Part shown: positions 12,820-27,200 of the stretch, piece after piece | Layout: each line of letters begins with the position of its first letter | Position numbering within the stretch: the stretch's first letter is position 1 | Source: Myxocyprinus asiaticus | Taxonomy: Eukaryota; Chordata; Actinopteri; Cypriniformes; Catostomidae | Assembly (NCBI RefSeq): GCF_019703515.2 | Contig: NC_059374.1 | Location: 20,702,595-20,766,594 of the forward strand | DNA: 64,000 bases | Direction of reading: 5' to 3' | Translations under genes and position numbers: made by a program | Notes under the pieces: generated by a model | Database searches by the model: none | What the model was told of the DNA's origin: nothing | Seen by the model: only the letters and a program-made list of their open reading frames with translations

Positions 12820-14337
12820 TAAACACACTAAATGTTTATGCAGAAAGTTGTTTTTTTTTGTTTTTTTTCTTCCTTCTTCTGAGGGTTGGATTAGGGAATA
12901 GCAATAAATCATTAGCTCTGTCTATAAAAGCAAAGTTGATGGAAAGTCCCCATTCTGATAAAAAAAAAAAAAGGCTGTAGGTGTGTGCTTGTGTGCTTTA
13001 GGTTCTTTCTAGCTAATATCATGCATACAAGCTAACATTAATTCAAATCAAACTGAAAGTGGCAGCAGCTCTGCCAATTTAATTGATTTGACATCAGAGA
13101 ATACAATTTCACTCAAGAAATGCTTATTTAACTCAACATGGTGCATTATGTGTTCCTCCATACATATCACCATACTACCGATGATCTGCTTTCTTCAATT
13201 TCAGACTCCCATGAATTATTTGGCTTCAGCCTTCAGAAGCATCACAATTGTAGATAGCTGGTTGGAAGCACACACTGAATGTAGAGAATAGATTGTTACT
13301 CTTGCTCGAGACCATTCTCTCAGGATTTAATATTTGAGTCAAGGAGACCATTGCTTTTGTTTGATTTACATTATTACTTTAGGAACACATTCATATCTGA
13401 GAGCAAAACGTGGTTAAAGTGCACAAAATACACTTTTATTTTAGTTGTTTTAAAGCGTTGTTTTTTTTTTTTTTTTTTTAGCTCATTAATATGGCAAAAG
13501 AAAGACAACTCAATTCCTGTTCAATTCAAGTCTGTCTGACACAAACTTGTGTAAAAACTATTAGTGGCTAATATAGTGTAAATGTTTTGGCATGCTAGTT
13601 TAGCACAGATATGGCTTCAGTTTAATTCATACCAGCAAAACATGACAGTTCAATTCCTTAAAACCAAAATGCTTGGGATAACGTACGAAAAAGGTCTTGC
13701 AGATATAATAATTGAATTGCATCAGAAACCTAGCCCTTTTGAACCTTTGATCCTCGTTAGTCCATATGTTAGAAACAGAAGCATCATTAAATGTCTTTCA
13801 GTGCTGTAGTGCCCTCTGCTGTTCGCTCCTCAACACATGTAGGGGACTGTAAAATATAGCAACCAGTGTGGGGGGGTCATTAATATTAATGAATAATATA
13901 AAAACTGAATGGAACAATAACAGGAGTAGCCTATATATCAGTGATAAAAACTTTCTGACTTGAAGAATCAGCTTAAAATCCTTTAGGGTACCCATGTGCT
14001 TGGTAAAAACAAAAAACCTCACAACAACAGGCTTTCTAAAAAAATTTTTTTTAAAAACACCAAACATCTAACTGTCTTTGTGGTTTTAATTGAATACTTA
14101 TTGGCCAGGCTTCTGTAAAAAGAAACCAAACATGATGGTCTAATCACTGATTACATTAGGTACAACAAGGGTACATGTTGTGATTTTGAATAAATAACTT
14201 TAATGAGAGACAAAGTGAACACATAAAACTGCATAAAATCAACTAGAATAGAGAACAGCATACATGTTAGGAATCACACTAGCATTACTATAACAGCAGT
14301 TGATCAGAAAAGCAGTTTTTTCCATTTGCAACCATTA
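12820..14337. other. Intergenic DNA, nothing recognised
   Basis: Short ORFs only, A/T homopolymers at 12960 and 13460. No domain or repeat family recognised. Confidence 0.5.
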
Positions 14338-14925
14338 AAAGGTATAGTTCACCCACAAATAAAAATGTTCTCATCATTTATTCACCCTCATGCCAGCCCA
14401 GATGTTTGACTTTCTTTGTTCTGCTGAATACAAACTAAGATATTTAGAAGAATATCTCAGCTCTTTTGGTCCTCACAATGCAAGTGAATGGTGACCAAAA
14501 CTTTGAAGCTCCAAAAAGCACATAAAGGCAGCATAAAGTAATCTATACAACTCCAGTTGTTAAATCCATGTCTTCAGAAGCGATATGATAGGTGTGGTTG
14601 AGAAACAGATCAATATTTAAGTATTTTTATACAATAAATTCTCCTCCCTGCCCAGAAGGTGGTGATATGCATGAAAAACAAAAACGAAAAACAAAAGAAG
14701 AATGTGAAAGTGGAGATTTATACTAAAAAAGGACTTAAATATAGATTTGTTTCTCACACAAAACTATCATATCGCTTCTAATGGATTTAACCACTGGAGT
14801 GGTTTTGGTACCCATTCACTTGCATTGTATGGACCTACAGAGCTGAGATATTCTTCTAAAAATCTTTGCTTGTGTTCAGCAGAAGAAAGAAAGTCATTCA
14901 CATCTTGCGCGAGTGAAGCAAACAG
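14338..14925. repeat. Palindromic MITE (GGGATAGTTCACCC family), long form
   Basis: It begins GGTATAGTTCACCCACAAAT. Arms pair as AGAATATCTCAGCTCTTTTG against CTGAGATATTCTTCTAAAAA, and CAAGTGAATGGTGACC against CATTCACTTGCATTG. The right end has diverged (GCGAGTGAAGC). Confidence 0.75.
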
Positions 14926-15329
14926 TCAAATTGTATCGCGGAAACCACCCCAATTGCCCTCCTAAAGTACCCGTTCTAGATTCGGGCCTGAGCTATATAC
15001 AGTATGAACCTGCTGGAACCTACTAATATATTAGTCAGCCGGTTTCACAGGCCACACATTTTCACCCAGAACAGTCCACCAAAAAATTTACATTTTCATA
15101 ATTTACTCACCCCTGTGTTGCATGGACTACTCTAATGATACTTTTGGGTCCTTTATTAAGCTTTAAAGTGAGTACCTATTAATTGTCATTGCACTGAAAA
15201 AATGGACCAGAATATTCATTAAAATTACTAATGAATATTATTTGTGTTCCACATAAGTAAGTCATATGGGTTTGGAATGACATAATGTAAATAAATTATG
15301 ACCGAGTTTTCATTTGAGTAAATTTTCCT

Positions 15330-16015
15330 CTTGACTTTATTTTGCACATAATGGAAAATGATGCAAAAAAATGTTTTAAAAAATTATAATGTCTAAAGTA
15401 CCTGTTATTACATAAAAACACAGACCAACTTTAAAGTGCATTATAATAAAAAGCAGAGAGCAAAACAGGGGGGATGGCATCATAGCCCCCTTTTATGACC
15501 TTTCATATTTATTCTCTTTAGAAGTCAAATCATTTATGCTGATGTCATTGACATGTAAAACTGTGTTTAGATTACACAGTGATGATAATACATCACTACA
15601 CTCTTCACCCAAAAAACACAAGGCAGTATAGCATATTTTGAAAGCCATTGTAAATTTTTCTCTTCTATATAAATTTAATATCATATTTAGATTATTTTCA
15701 AACCTAGTAACAAAATGGCAAAACTAACACATAACACTTAAACAAATGGAAGTAGCAAAAAATCCACAATTACCCGTTATCATTATCTATGAGTGATTTC
15801 CTCAAATTTTTGTTTGCTTAAACGACTTGAGCTCTAATATACAGTATATAGTATGCAGTGCATACAGTGATGGAATCCCCCTCAGTGAACTATTCAAGCC
15901 TTTTTAAACTTTAAATAATATTTTCATCTTATTAACAATATAAAACCACTGCTCTGCAGTGGTCATATTTTCTTTATTATTTCCTTTATTTTAGGTTATT
16001 TTTATTACAGATCTG
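15330..16015 (-). other. arhgap32 3' UTR, end not determined
   Basis: Sequence just after the stop is AT-rich and open to transcription. AATAAA signals on the minus strand occur at 15990-15985, 15978-15973 and 15341-15336. The first two lie within 45 bp of the stop, so a longer UTR ending near or beyond 15.33 kb is more plausible, but I cannot choose. No repeat is obvious here. Confidence 0.4.
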
Positions 16016-18258
16016 TCATTCAGCATATATCTGCATTTCTGGCCTGAGATCTGTCCGGTGAAAACCTGCATGACCCCCAGCAGAGGAATACAGTCTGTTA
16101 CTATGAGGAGCCATGCAGCCATAGTTTGGGAAAACGCCAGATCCTGCTCGACTGGTCTTAGGGACTTTTGGCTGTACAGAAACATAGCTGTCCAAATAGT
16201 CTGAGCGATATGGCACAAACATGCTACGAGGTCTGGTTCTACTTTGGGAACTGAATGACAGTCTGTTGTCCCGCTCTAGAGTTATTTTAGCTTGACCAGG
16301 TGCATGCCGTGTTTTAACACTCTGCGATCTCTTAGACCTCTGCGAGTCCCTGCTCACTGGCCGAATGTACTGGTAGTCCTCTTTAAAGTAGTTGCTGAGA
16401 GTCTTATGCATCAGCCTGTCCTGACTGGTGTGTCCAACACCAAATCCATCCCTGGATCCGGTGTGTTTAAAGTCAGGGCAGCTATACTCCTTATGTAGGG
16501 TCAAGTTGCATGGCAGTGCTTGAGGATAGTCGTGCATGGAGCGACTCTGCTTCATTATAAAATCCGATTTGGCTCCCTTCCTACTACCATGCCTGTCTGA
16601 CTGAGAGGCCACAGGGATATCGGGCTCAGAGAGTGGGTGCTCTGGGGAGTAATGAGACACCATGGTAACCCTGTACTTTCCATCAGCCCCTTCAGTCGAG
16701 ATCAACATCTCCTTTCCAGAGTTTGACCTGCTCCTTGTGTGCATTGTGTCTTGGCATTGACGATCGCCTCTCGCAAGACGGGACTGGGGCACAACTGGAC
16801 CCAATGGCCTATCTTTGACTGAATTTTCTCGTCTAATGGACTGGCTGAAATGACGATCAGACAAACCAGAATTAAAAGCCTCATAGAGAGAAGGGTTCTT
16901 CAGGGTTTTTGGCTGGTGACCAACATCTTGGGTAATAAACTCAGACTTGTTGTTCAGCGGCAGATTGTGTAGAGGCTTCTGGTAGTTTTCAGTGCCGCCC
17001 ATTACCTTTGATGGACGAGAAGGCAGTTTGCGAAGAGTGTAGGAGAGAGTGTATCCATCTCTTTGTTGATCTACTTTACTGTATCGAGCCTCAGAGTAGG
17101 GGCTGTACCTATACCGAACCTTGCCATCCTCAAAGTAAGGTCGCACTTGCTGGATGTCTGATGGAGGTGGTTTGTGGTAAGGCTTGTTCCCTTGACGCTG
17201 AAGGAAGAAAAATGTGTCCTCGGGTGGAGCATGCATGGAACGTACCCTGCGGATAGTAGGGTACACTGAGGCACCATCCAGTGGTGGATACCTTTGTCCT
17301 CCATGTCTACAGAGACCAACTGATGAATACTCTTCCCTTTGACCTTTATATTTAATAGACTGATGCAAAGATCGTGGAGCAAGGGTATTGCAGTAGTTTC
17401 TGGAGAGAACTCTAGGCTGGGATCGCCCATCTTCAGGTTGATAATAAGGGGTGCTTTGCCCAATTGGGCTTGACCAGTGTTGGGAGTAAGCAGACCTTTG
17501 GTCTTTGGATTTGTTGTGACAAACTACACGTGGTGGAGTACTTGGTGGAAGAACTTCATGCACTGAAGCAGGCATGGCTGTCTCTGCCAAAATGGCTCTG
17601 AAGTTGGTGGCATTGGCAGCCTGTTTGTTGTGTAGGGCAGCGATGGCTGACTGATCAGAGCCTAAGGAAGTTTTCATTGAGATTCTCTCTGAAAGAGATG
17701 GCTGTAAACTTCCATACAATTCGATCTCAGGATCTTGGCTTGGACAACCTCCATCTGTACCAACTCCAACATGGCGGATGTTGTCTTTTACCATTGTGTG
17801 GCTCTCTTGAGCCAGCTGTACCCCTGGATCTCTGCAAGGAGACAAACCCTGAGAGGACACATGAGAGCAGTGCCTTCCAGCTGGTGCCTCGCAACCATCT
17901 GAGAAACTGAGTCCACTTTCACTGCCATGGCAGGCACAGGTGCTACGGAGGCTGCCTGCATCGGTAGACATGGTGCTGGATGGATCTGGAAAAATCCTAT
18001 TGGAGGCATACTGTTCCTCTCGATCAGAGGACATCTGCCGAGGTGGAAACTGAAGTGTAAAGAGTGGGTTCTGTTGGTGAACTGGAGAAATTGGTGTGGG
18101 GGGTTCCGAGCTTCCACGCTTGCTAAGTCGAGTGGCCTGCTGGGCCGTCTCAGCTAGTGCCAGAGCTAGCATACGTGCAGCGCTCTTCACCGCAGGCTGG
18201 GGAGTTATAAGAGAAACAGACCTCACCAAACCAGGCGTGCATTCAAACATCACAGCAC
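16016..18258 (-). CDS. arhgap32: arhgap32 terminal coding exon, C-terminal tail and stop
   Basis: Residues 922-1668 in one exon, stop TGA (TCA on the plus strand, 16016-16018). No folded domain is visible. Conserved islands are ARMLALALAETAQQ (~950), YPTIRRVRSMHAPPED (~1253), YFEDGKVRYRYSPYS (~1300), SIRRENS (~1430) and the last residues PEMQIYAE. Many S/T-P and R-x-x-S sites suggest phosphoregulation (inference). The exon is shorter than the mammalian one; the proline-rich stretches for SH3 partners that I recall there are reduced. Acceptor TTCATCTAG. Confidence 0.96.
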
Positions 18259-21200
18259 CTAGATGAAGAAAAACAAACCAATGTGAAATTGCATATTGAA
18301 ACACAGCTTAAATACAATTTAAAAATTAGATTAAATGCTTGCTTTGATAACATTGCTTGCTTTCTCTTGCTAATGTTGTTAGCGGCCTTCATTTCACATA
18401 TCCTTTGTAATGAGTGCAATGAGCAAGTTTACATGCATGATGGTACACCGATTATGCTTAAGCTAACAACATGTGTGGTCATGTAAATGCTTTAAAAGGC
18501 TTTCCTTTAAAAATTTTAAGCATAAACCGATTAACACATTTAGATTTTTGCCCATTATTATGCTGATGTCCAGCTTATCCAATGTATGCAAGTGTTGTTT
18601 GCACGTCTGTTCACATTTTAGCATCAAAAGTAATAATCAAATTATTTCAAGTCTCATGTAAATGCGTTTTTCTTGCACTGTCAGATTTTTTGAAAATGCT
18701 GATTTTTGGTAGTTCAGCGTATTGCTGGACATGTAAACGTGCTCAATGAAATATTAACAGTGCAGGAAAAAAAACAGCTTAAACCAGCTAAAAGTGGTAA
18801 GATAGTCTTCCAGCCTGGCCAGCTTAAACCAGCTAAGACCAGCACACAACCTTAGGCTAATTTAAGCTGTTATTTTTCAGCAGGGAAATGGTCCTAAAAA
18901 GTGTAAAAATATATAATTAAATTATTTTGATGACAATGTTTTAGCAGTGCTGACCTGACTCAGCTCTTCTATGCCCTTTGGCATCTGCGGGTTTACTTTC
19001 TGCTTTGCGAAAGCTAGCGGATCTCTGATGGACTTCACCACCTTTTGTAGACACACTGGACTTTTTCATTAGAGATGTAATGTCAGAAGGACAGGACACA
19101 GTCACACTCTTTGCCACCAAGCTCCTTGTGGTCCCCTCTGGGCCAGTCTTGAATGTCTCCATGTCCAGTTTAGATGTGGCAGCTGGCGCTTCGGAGGGCT
19201 TGTGATTGGCATCTTCCAAGCACACTGGGATAAGATCAGGTGGAAGGGAGGGGCTAGTGACTTTGTCTGAAAGGTCTGACTCGGCAAGACTGCCTCCTGC
19301 CTTCTTGTGACTGCCTTTTTTCTTATCATCAGATACAGTAGGATCAATTGGCTGTGTGCTGCACTTAAAGGCAAGTGGATCAATGTCTAAGGAGGCCATG
19401 CTTATAAACTCAGTGTCCGCAGCTGGGTGGGGTGGAGATATAAGAGCTGGCACCCAAGAGGAGGAAGCAACAGTGTCCTTCTTGTGGTCCTTGAGACTGG
19501 ACCGGGAGTCTCCAGTTGCTTTGCTGTCCAGCAGCTCCTCATTGAATGAGATTGACAAAGCATCACTGATGGAGAGTGGTCTACGTGGACGATAGATATT
19601 GGATCCACCTGAGACAGAATGACAGTTCAACCCATGGGTAAATAAATTGCAATATTTGTAAAATATAGAATAAATCACTGAGAAACAACAGTATTAAAGG
19701 TGCTGAAAGCGATTTTAGGCTGTTTGACTAACTTCCACCATTCTGTTCGCTTCAACCACACACCCTCTCTCCAAAACCCCACCCTTCAAAGACATGTCAG
19801 CAAACACGAACACTAAAAATGACTGACAGGGAGAGAGCATTTCTGGCTTGTCTTCTGATTGGTTAGAAAAGCACAGGCAAAAATCGCTTATAGCACCTTT
19901 AAATTAGGAAATGTGAATTCACCCTCAAAGTTATGCGAAGAGGACAGAGATTCTTCGCTTTTAGCAGATCGTAGTGTTCCAGTGTCTCCTCTACCACCTG
20001 TAAAAGTGAGCCGAAGTTCAAAGATTGTATTTATTATTCATCCTACTGACCACAAGAGACCTATATAACACCTGTTTATACAGGCTGTTTATTGTTTACA
20101 TAGGCTTCTGCAATTCACGGCAGCATTCTTACAACAATGTAAACTTTTAACTGACTGAATTGAAATGCTTTTCATGGACAGCAGCTCTGTAAACACTCAC
20201 AACTCCAATAAATCTTCTCAGAAGGACTGCACAAAAGATTTGACTAACACAGCTGATTTCAGATCCGAGTTTTCATATTAGCTATCGGCTCGAAACTCTA
20301 ATAAGCTAAAATAAAATATATATACAGCATTAGGGCTGTGCGGTATGACAATATCTATCGTGGCAACGATATAAAGTGTCAATCAATAGAGATTTTGCTA
20401 TATCGTGTATATTGCAATATGTAAATATCCATGTGAGTGGCATGTGTGTATCTTTCAGTGGGTGGGGCTTCAAGTGAAACTTGAAGAGACATGGAGAGGG
20501 TTTTTCCGGCATTTTGTAAATTTCAATTAAATTCAGCCAATTCAATGACATTCATCCTGCGTTTGGTGCTTCATATACGCTAAATATGCTTCTCATCTGA
20601 CACACGCATCCGTGTTTCACATAAGTGTCACGTGTGCTATTTCTGGAGTCCAGCAGGCTTCCCGATATTTGTGCTCCAGAGACAGGAGAGCACAGAGCTT
20701 GATCACTTGTGCTACTCAAAATCACGGCACAGAACACAACACTTACATGACCCATTTGCATTCTACTAGGTTTTTATTCTTTTTTATATTCTTTTTGGTG
20801 CTATGGAGGAAGTCATACTTCTCAAACAGCTAGACAGGCCAACATTCAAATCCACTGAGGCGGAAAATAGCTAATGCACTTTTATGTGGCAAAATAAAGG
20901 GCTTTTAAACTAAACATCTTCACCCTTACTAAAGTTATTTTCGAATGACCTTAGATATTAGAAAATAAACCGGCCATGTTTGCCTTCAGATATTCTCTAT
21001 AGGGATGACTAAATTATTAAGAGCCTATACGGTAAGTGTTTATTTTGGTTGGATTTTGTATTTTTTTTACTTCTGTATTATTTTCTTTGTTGCATTACTG
21101 AGATGAGAAGATGTTGAGTTTTGTAACGTCTGTGTAAGATCAGTGATGGCTAATTACACTTTGTTTAAAAAAACCCTTTTAGCCTTTTGACATTTGCATA

Positions 21201-24200
21201 TAAATTACTGACCTGGCCTCCGCGTTTACATTTATATGGGTGCTAAATTGCAGATGGTCTTTATCACTATCAAAAGGATGCTAAGACAGGTCGCCTCTGG
21301 AGTGTCTCCATCAAGCTTCAAACACATTCTACAGAAAGGGGGGTGACGCCCCCGTGCCAGGCACCAGAGCAGTTGTCTGTCTCCAGTAATTCCAATACAC
21401 GTCACACACACACCTAAAGACATTTTCTCTATTTAGGCCATAGTAAGCAGTTATAAATGTATCTGCTATATGCATGTGTTGTATGTATATTCCCCTATTA
21501 TATTAACTTACTTAAAACCCTTTACTTGTATTAGTTAGACGTTAAACGCCTATATTCAAGTGTATGAGTGTATCTCTGCTTTAATATCGTCTGGAGGTTA
21601 CCTTCTTGGTATCAAAATGATCTTCTCTTTATTTCTCACACCATAATGTACACCATGTGATCGTGAAATGCATCGAACAATTCTTACTATGTTTTGAATT
21701 AAAAGCTGCAATAGCGGTCCAGATCAGCAATAAAATGCGAATGGGCCATAAACGGAGACAAAGGATGTCTCTCCCGCTCAAAATGCATGCCTCTGATTGG
21801 CCACTCCACCCACAAAATGGGTGCGGCAATGAACTATCAAAACTCCAAAACGCAGACTAATCATCGCTCAAAAACTCTTCTTCTTGAGACCAACACACTC
21901 CAAAACTCTCTCTTGAGTTTAACCTTCTGGCAGTGTTTACCTTCAAGTAACTTTGTGGATTTCCTGTGGACTTCTTCAACTCACTCCTAAAGAAATCGTC
22001 GAGAACCTCGTCTACCGCATCAAGACTCTTATTCAGCAACAAACCAATGCAAGTAACCATTTACAACTGATTAGATGCGCGTTTAAGTTTGAACCCCTTT
22101 TAAGGTGAATTGTGCCTCTGATGATTCTCATTTAGGTTGTGGTTAACTGACGTGAAATACTGCCTTTTTTGCTCTCTCTCTCTCTCTCCTTTCCTTACTT
22201 TCCTTCATTCTATATATGTATGTTTTGCTTAGTTTGTTTGTATGTTAGTTATAGTTTCATTTATTAAATCCCTTATATTCACAATTGATTGTCTCTGTGT
22301 TCCGCTCACAATTCAAAGTCACTGAATGTTGCTCCTTGCTACATGCTAAACTACTGCTAGCACTGTATAAGTAGGAAGGCTATCGTTCCTTGGCCAGGAA
22401 AGTAATCTTCCTAGAATTGATAAATAATTATATTGTCTGCTCGGTGGACGGACAGATCAAGTAATGGTAATATCGATTCTGCTACAGTTAATTCTAAGAT
22501 CTAATCTAAATATTTATTATTAATTATAACCAGTTATAATTAATTATAAATAATTCCCTTTTTAAGCTAATTTGCTACAGTTTCTTGAGGAAAGTTTATA
22601 ATAATAATAATAATATCAGACTGAAATGTGGCATAATGTGAAATTTAGCATTATGGTAAGGCTAGTTTAAAACCAAGTTGTTGTTTTTTTATTGTTTTTG
22701 TTTAAAAAATGTTTTATTTTTACTATGTTTGTCAAATTCCAGAAAATTATAAAAGAGGTAGTTTTCATTTTAAAAGTATTTAATTCTCTGACTATTATCC
22801 AAATAGGTTTTTTCAATATATAAACCCATTTTTATTGATTTTTCAGAAAATTTTTACTATATCATAATATATATCGTTATGATGATATTAAATTATTCAT
22901 ATCGTGATATAAGACTTTGGTCATATCGCCCACCCCTATATAGCATAAACAACAACTGAGTAAAATAGTTAATTAGATAGAACTGTTTTCTACTGATACA
23001 TTTCAATACTGAATAAATGCTTATGATAGCCACCTCATAATTGTTTGAAACATAACCAATATTTGCATGATTTTCTAATGAAAAATTAACATTGCTTGAT
23101 CTTAAAGTCAAAGCTGGACCTGGTAGGGGCGTGTTCTTCATCTCATTGGGCTCGCTAGGATGGCGGTGTAGCTTGGGCTTGGCAGAAGACTTTCCCATAT
23201 TGAAGAATGAAAACCAGTTTCCCACTGGTGACTTCTTTGCCTTGGTTGAGCCCTTCTTCCTAAACATGCAAAAATAACCAGTTACACACAGGCGTAATAT
23301 AGTTTGCTGGTCTTAGCGTGTTAAGAAGGCTCTCTAAAACCAGCCAACAGACAAACCTGACCAGGCTGGGAGACCAGCTAAGACCACCAAACCAGCTTAG
23401 GCTGGTTTAAGCTGGTTTATAAAGCAGGGCACATCTCTATTATGTAACTGTTGTAAGCATTACAATGCTAACTAAAAATCAATGTAAACAGACAAACCTC
23501 TCAGAAGGAAAGTCTATGACTGTGTGGAACTTTCCCTGCAGGGCGGCCGGCCCTTCTCCCACATCAATGTACTTGCTATCAGGGGACACAGGAGAGCTGA
23601 GCTGGGCTTGTGTCCGGGCCTGCGCTTCCTCCAGAGAGAGCAGCTTGGTAGAAGGAGAGCTCACCAGCAAAGTCTTGGGCCGAGCTAAAGTAGTGTGACC
23701 TGTCAATTCAGATTAGAGTTAGGTGCTCTTTAAAGTGCCTCAGTAGTAGACTTTCATCTAAAAATCAATTGTTGTGGGAGGAGAATTACTGAGGTTAATT
23801 TCTCACCTGTGCTGTGGCGGATCAGAGTGCTAAGTTTGGGACTGAACAGAACGTCAGCATGATTAAGGATGAACTCCACAACAACTGACTGCACTCGCAC
23901 TTCCTTGAACGCAGAGGTGCCACTGAAGCATGCTGACTCTATTTGTTTGGATCTGCAACATGTATGAGTACGAGTCAATTAATAAACACAACTTGATTTA
24001 CTGGAGAAAATATCTGTATAGACAAATCTATCAAAAAGCACAGCTTTAGTCACCTGAGGAGATTTGGAGCCCAGACAATTGCGATGTTTTTGCAATGCAT
24101 ATTGGTGACAGAACTATACGTTCCCATACGGGATAAATGTCTCATGAGAAACTCAAGAGTTCTAGAAACAAAGAAAAAGAGCAAATATGTTCATTAAAAC

Positions 24201-27200
24201 CACTGCGCATAAAAAATCTTAACTCTTAGCACTAAAATATTTTTTGTTATGCATCACATACAGCGGGGTTCAAAAGTCTATATTGAAAATCTGGGATTCA
24301 AAATCTAATAAATGTAGAAACCTGAAAAATCTACACCAAAGAAACGTTATGCCGTAAAATAAATAAATATTCACGATTCTGCATTTCAAGGTCACTAATC
24401 AAATAGACTCTTAACTTCATTACTTTTTTGTACAAAAGATCAGATTCCCTTGCTTCCATTGTTCAAAAGTGTATCTTGTGTGCTGCATTCTCAAATCATG
24501 CTTAATAACATGGATAATCAGGTTTTGCACAAACCTATGGAGCCTATGACAGCTCAGTTACATGCAAAAGGGGGCGTACCAAATTAAAAAAAAAGTTCTG
24601 AAATTCATGCAAATTCTTCAGTTCAACTTTTCACTCAAACTGTTATGCTGATAATAGTTATTCTGAAAAAAGCTGCAAAACTGAAGTAGCTCAGACGTTT
24701 GAACGCCACTTTATTTATTCAACTCTTTTCAATGCATGAGCACACAAGAAGTAATTCTAATCATTTTATAGAGAGGAAAGTGCACTTTTCTTTCTTATCA
24801 GTAGTGGGTGCTGTGCACCAAACTAACCTGTAGTGTGGTGGTGGCAGCTGCTGAATGACGTCATGGACTTTGACCAGTCTCTCCTCTTCAGTGGCTGCTG
24901 ATACAGCATCCTGTGACAAATATGCCAAAACATCACTTCTGTGTCCCAATACTGATATTATGTCACGGTACACCAGTGTGTCAATGTTGCAGTGGTTTGA
25001 TGCTTACTGAGAATTTCTCATAGAGCTGATAGGTCAGCAGTGGGTTGGGCAGCTCTCGAAAATAGAGCTTGCACAATGATCCCACTGAATGAATGTCCTG
25101 AACGTACATGTCCTTAGTGAGATCTGGAACGTGCTCTGAGTCAAACTCATGCCTAGAGACAATGGACATTGATAAGCGTTCTCACACAATTTAAAGCGCC
25201 GCCTACATTGAAATCACGCAACTGATTAAATATTTATTATAATACTGTATGTAACTGGTGTCTCACCGCAGTCTCTGGATGTTGGAGGAAATCCCAGATA
25301 AGCGGTAAATTCCATCCACTACTCCATGCCTCTCGATGAACTCGGTGCAGCTTCGGATGACCTGTGGGACTGTTGGAACAACATAGTATTTTATAATATC
25401 TGCTATATTGCTTGTCAAACACAAAATGTATTCTTGTGATAATTATTAAAAAAGAAATAACTGTTTATTGAACATTTATATCATTTATCATATTGCTGTT
25501 ACTGACTTTTTATTACAGTAATAAGACTTTGTGAGTCACAGTGATTTTACCACAAATCCATCCAAGGGCTATAAGCAGTCTACACTGATGCAAGCTCAAA
25601 AAATCATATCAGATTACCTTCAGGTAGATGGTTCAGAGTTCCGTTATGTAAGTCGAACCATTATAAAAATGTATTTGTGCCAACCACAGTCAGACTTTTA
25701 AATAAGATTAAGGTTTTTGAACTGTATGGATTATACTAGATGGATTTGTATTTTATATTGTGCTTAAATTATTTTGTACTTGAAATTTTAATATTATGTT
25801 GTTTTGTTAGTTCTTTTATTTGTATTTATATTGTGTTGTATGTTGTATGTGTTGCTGTCTACTAACTGCTGTGTATCGAGTCCAAGACAAATTTTCCTAC
25901 ATGGGACACTAAAGTTTATTCAATTCAGTTCAATTCAAAAATTAGGGGGTTTTAATGAACACCCCTTATTCGTGGTAAAATCACTCCAAGACAGCCTCTC
26001 GTGGCTTATTGCTTTAATAAACAATACAATATAAAGTTACACTAGCCACACATTATTACATCAGGATGATTCTCACGAAATCTCTCAAGAAAATGTCCTG
26101 GTCATAATTAACTCCAAATCAATACTAAAAATATAAAGAAAATGAAGAATACATTAGGACTATTAAAGGAATATTCTGGGTTCAATACAAAAATTAATTT
26201 AGACTCATCTGTCCTTTTCTTAAAAAAAAGAAAAAAAAAGAAGCAAAAATCTGGGTTACAGTGAGGCACTTATAATAGAAGTGAATGGGGCCAATTTTTG
26301 GAGGGTTTCAAGGCAGAAATGTGAAGCTTTTAATTTTATAAAAGCACTAACATTGATTCTTCTGTTAAAACTCATGTATTATTTGAGCTGTAAAGTTTAA
26401 TAATTTAACACAGAAAAGGTTAGAATGTGACTTTATCACACTAAACTCATGTTAACATTCATATTGTTTATGGCTTATGGCTATACTTTAGAAAAGGTGA
26501 GTATTTTAACGTTTACGGATTGGCTCCATTTACTTCCATTGTAAGTGCATCACTGGATCCCAGATTTTTGCTTTTTTTTTTTTTTTTTAAAGAAAAGGAG
26601 GGGCAAGTCACAAGTAATTTTTGTGGTAATCAATATTATGCCACAAATTGTATTGAACCCAGAATATTCTTTTAAGATATTTTGCATTGTGACATTATTT
26701 TCAGGACACTTAAGCACATTTTACCACAATTCTCATTACCATAATGCATCCAGACGTTTTACTTGTACTATTCCTATTGTTTTCAATGATTCTCATTACC
26801 ACAACACAGTATTTTTTTTTTTTTTTTTACTGTATTACAAGTACAATATTTTTTTTAAATGAATGAAAGGCAGTACTAAGGGAGTACTACTGTGATGTAC
26901 AAATACTTTGCAATTTAAATAACATACATTTTTCACATTGCAGTGATGAGAACTGGGGGTAAAATTTGCATAACTGACATGAAAATAATGTCACAATGTA
27001 AACATATCTTCATGACCCGAAAAATAGGGTTAATTTAATACGCGAAATATATACAATACCAGTCAAAAGTTTAGCGTCACTTACTCATTCTTTATTATTA
27101 TTATTTTTTTTACACATTTTAGAATAATAGTAAAGTCATCAAAACTATGGAATAACATAAATGGAACTATGGGAATTATGCTGTGACTAAACAAAATCCA

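Noticed and set aside
17008..18157. Plus-strand ORFs antisense to the last arhgap32 exon
   Set aside because: Mirror frames of a conserved coding exon.
25361..25369. Alternative acceptor eight bases into exon 12
   Set aside because: It would break the phase with exon 11 and lose the conserved V-P-Q.
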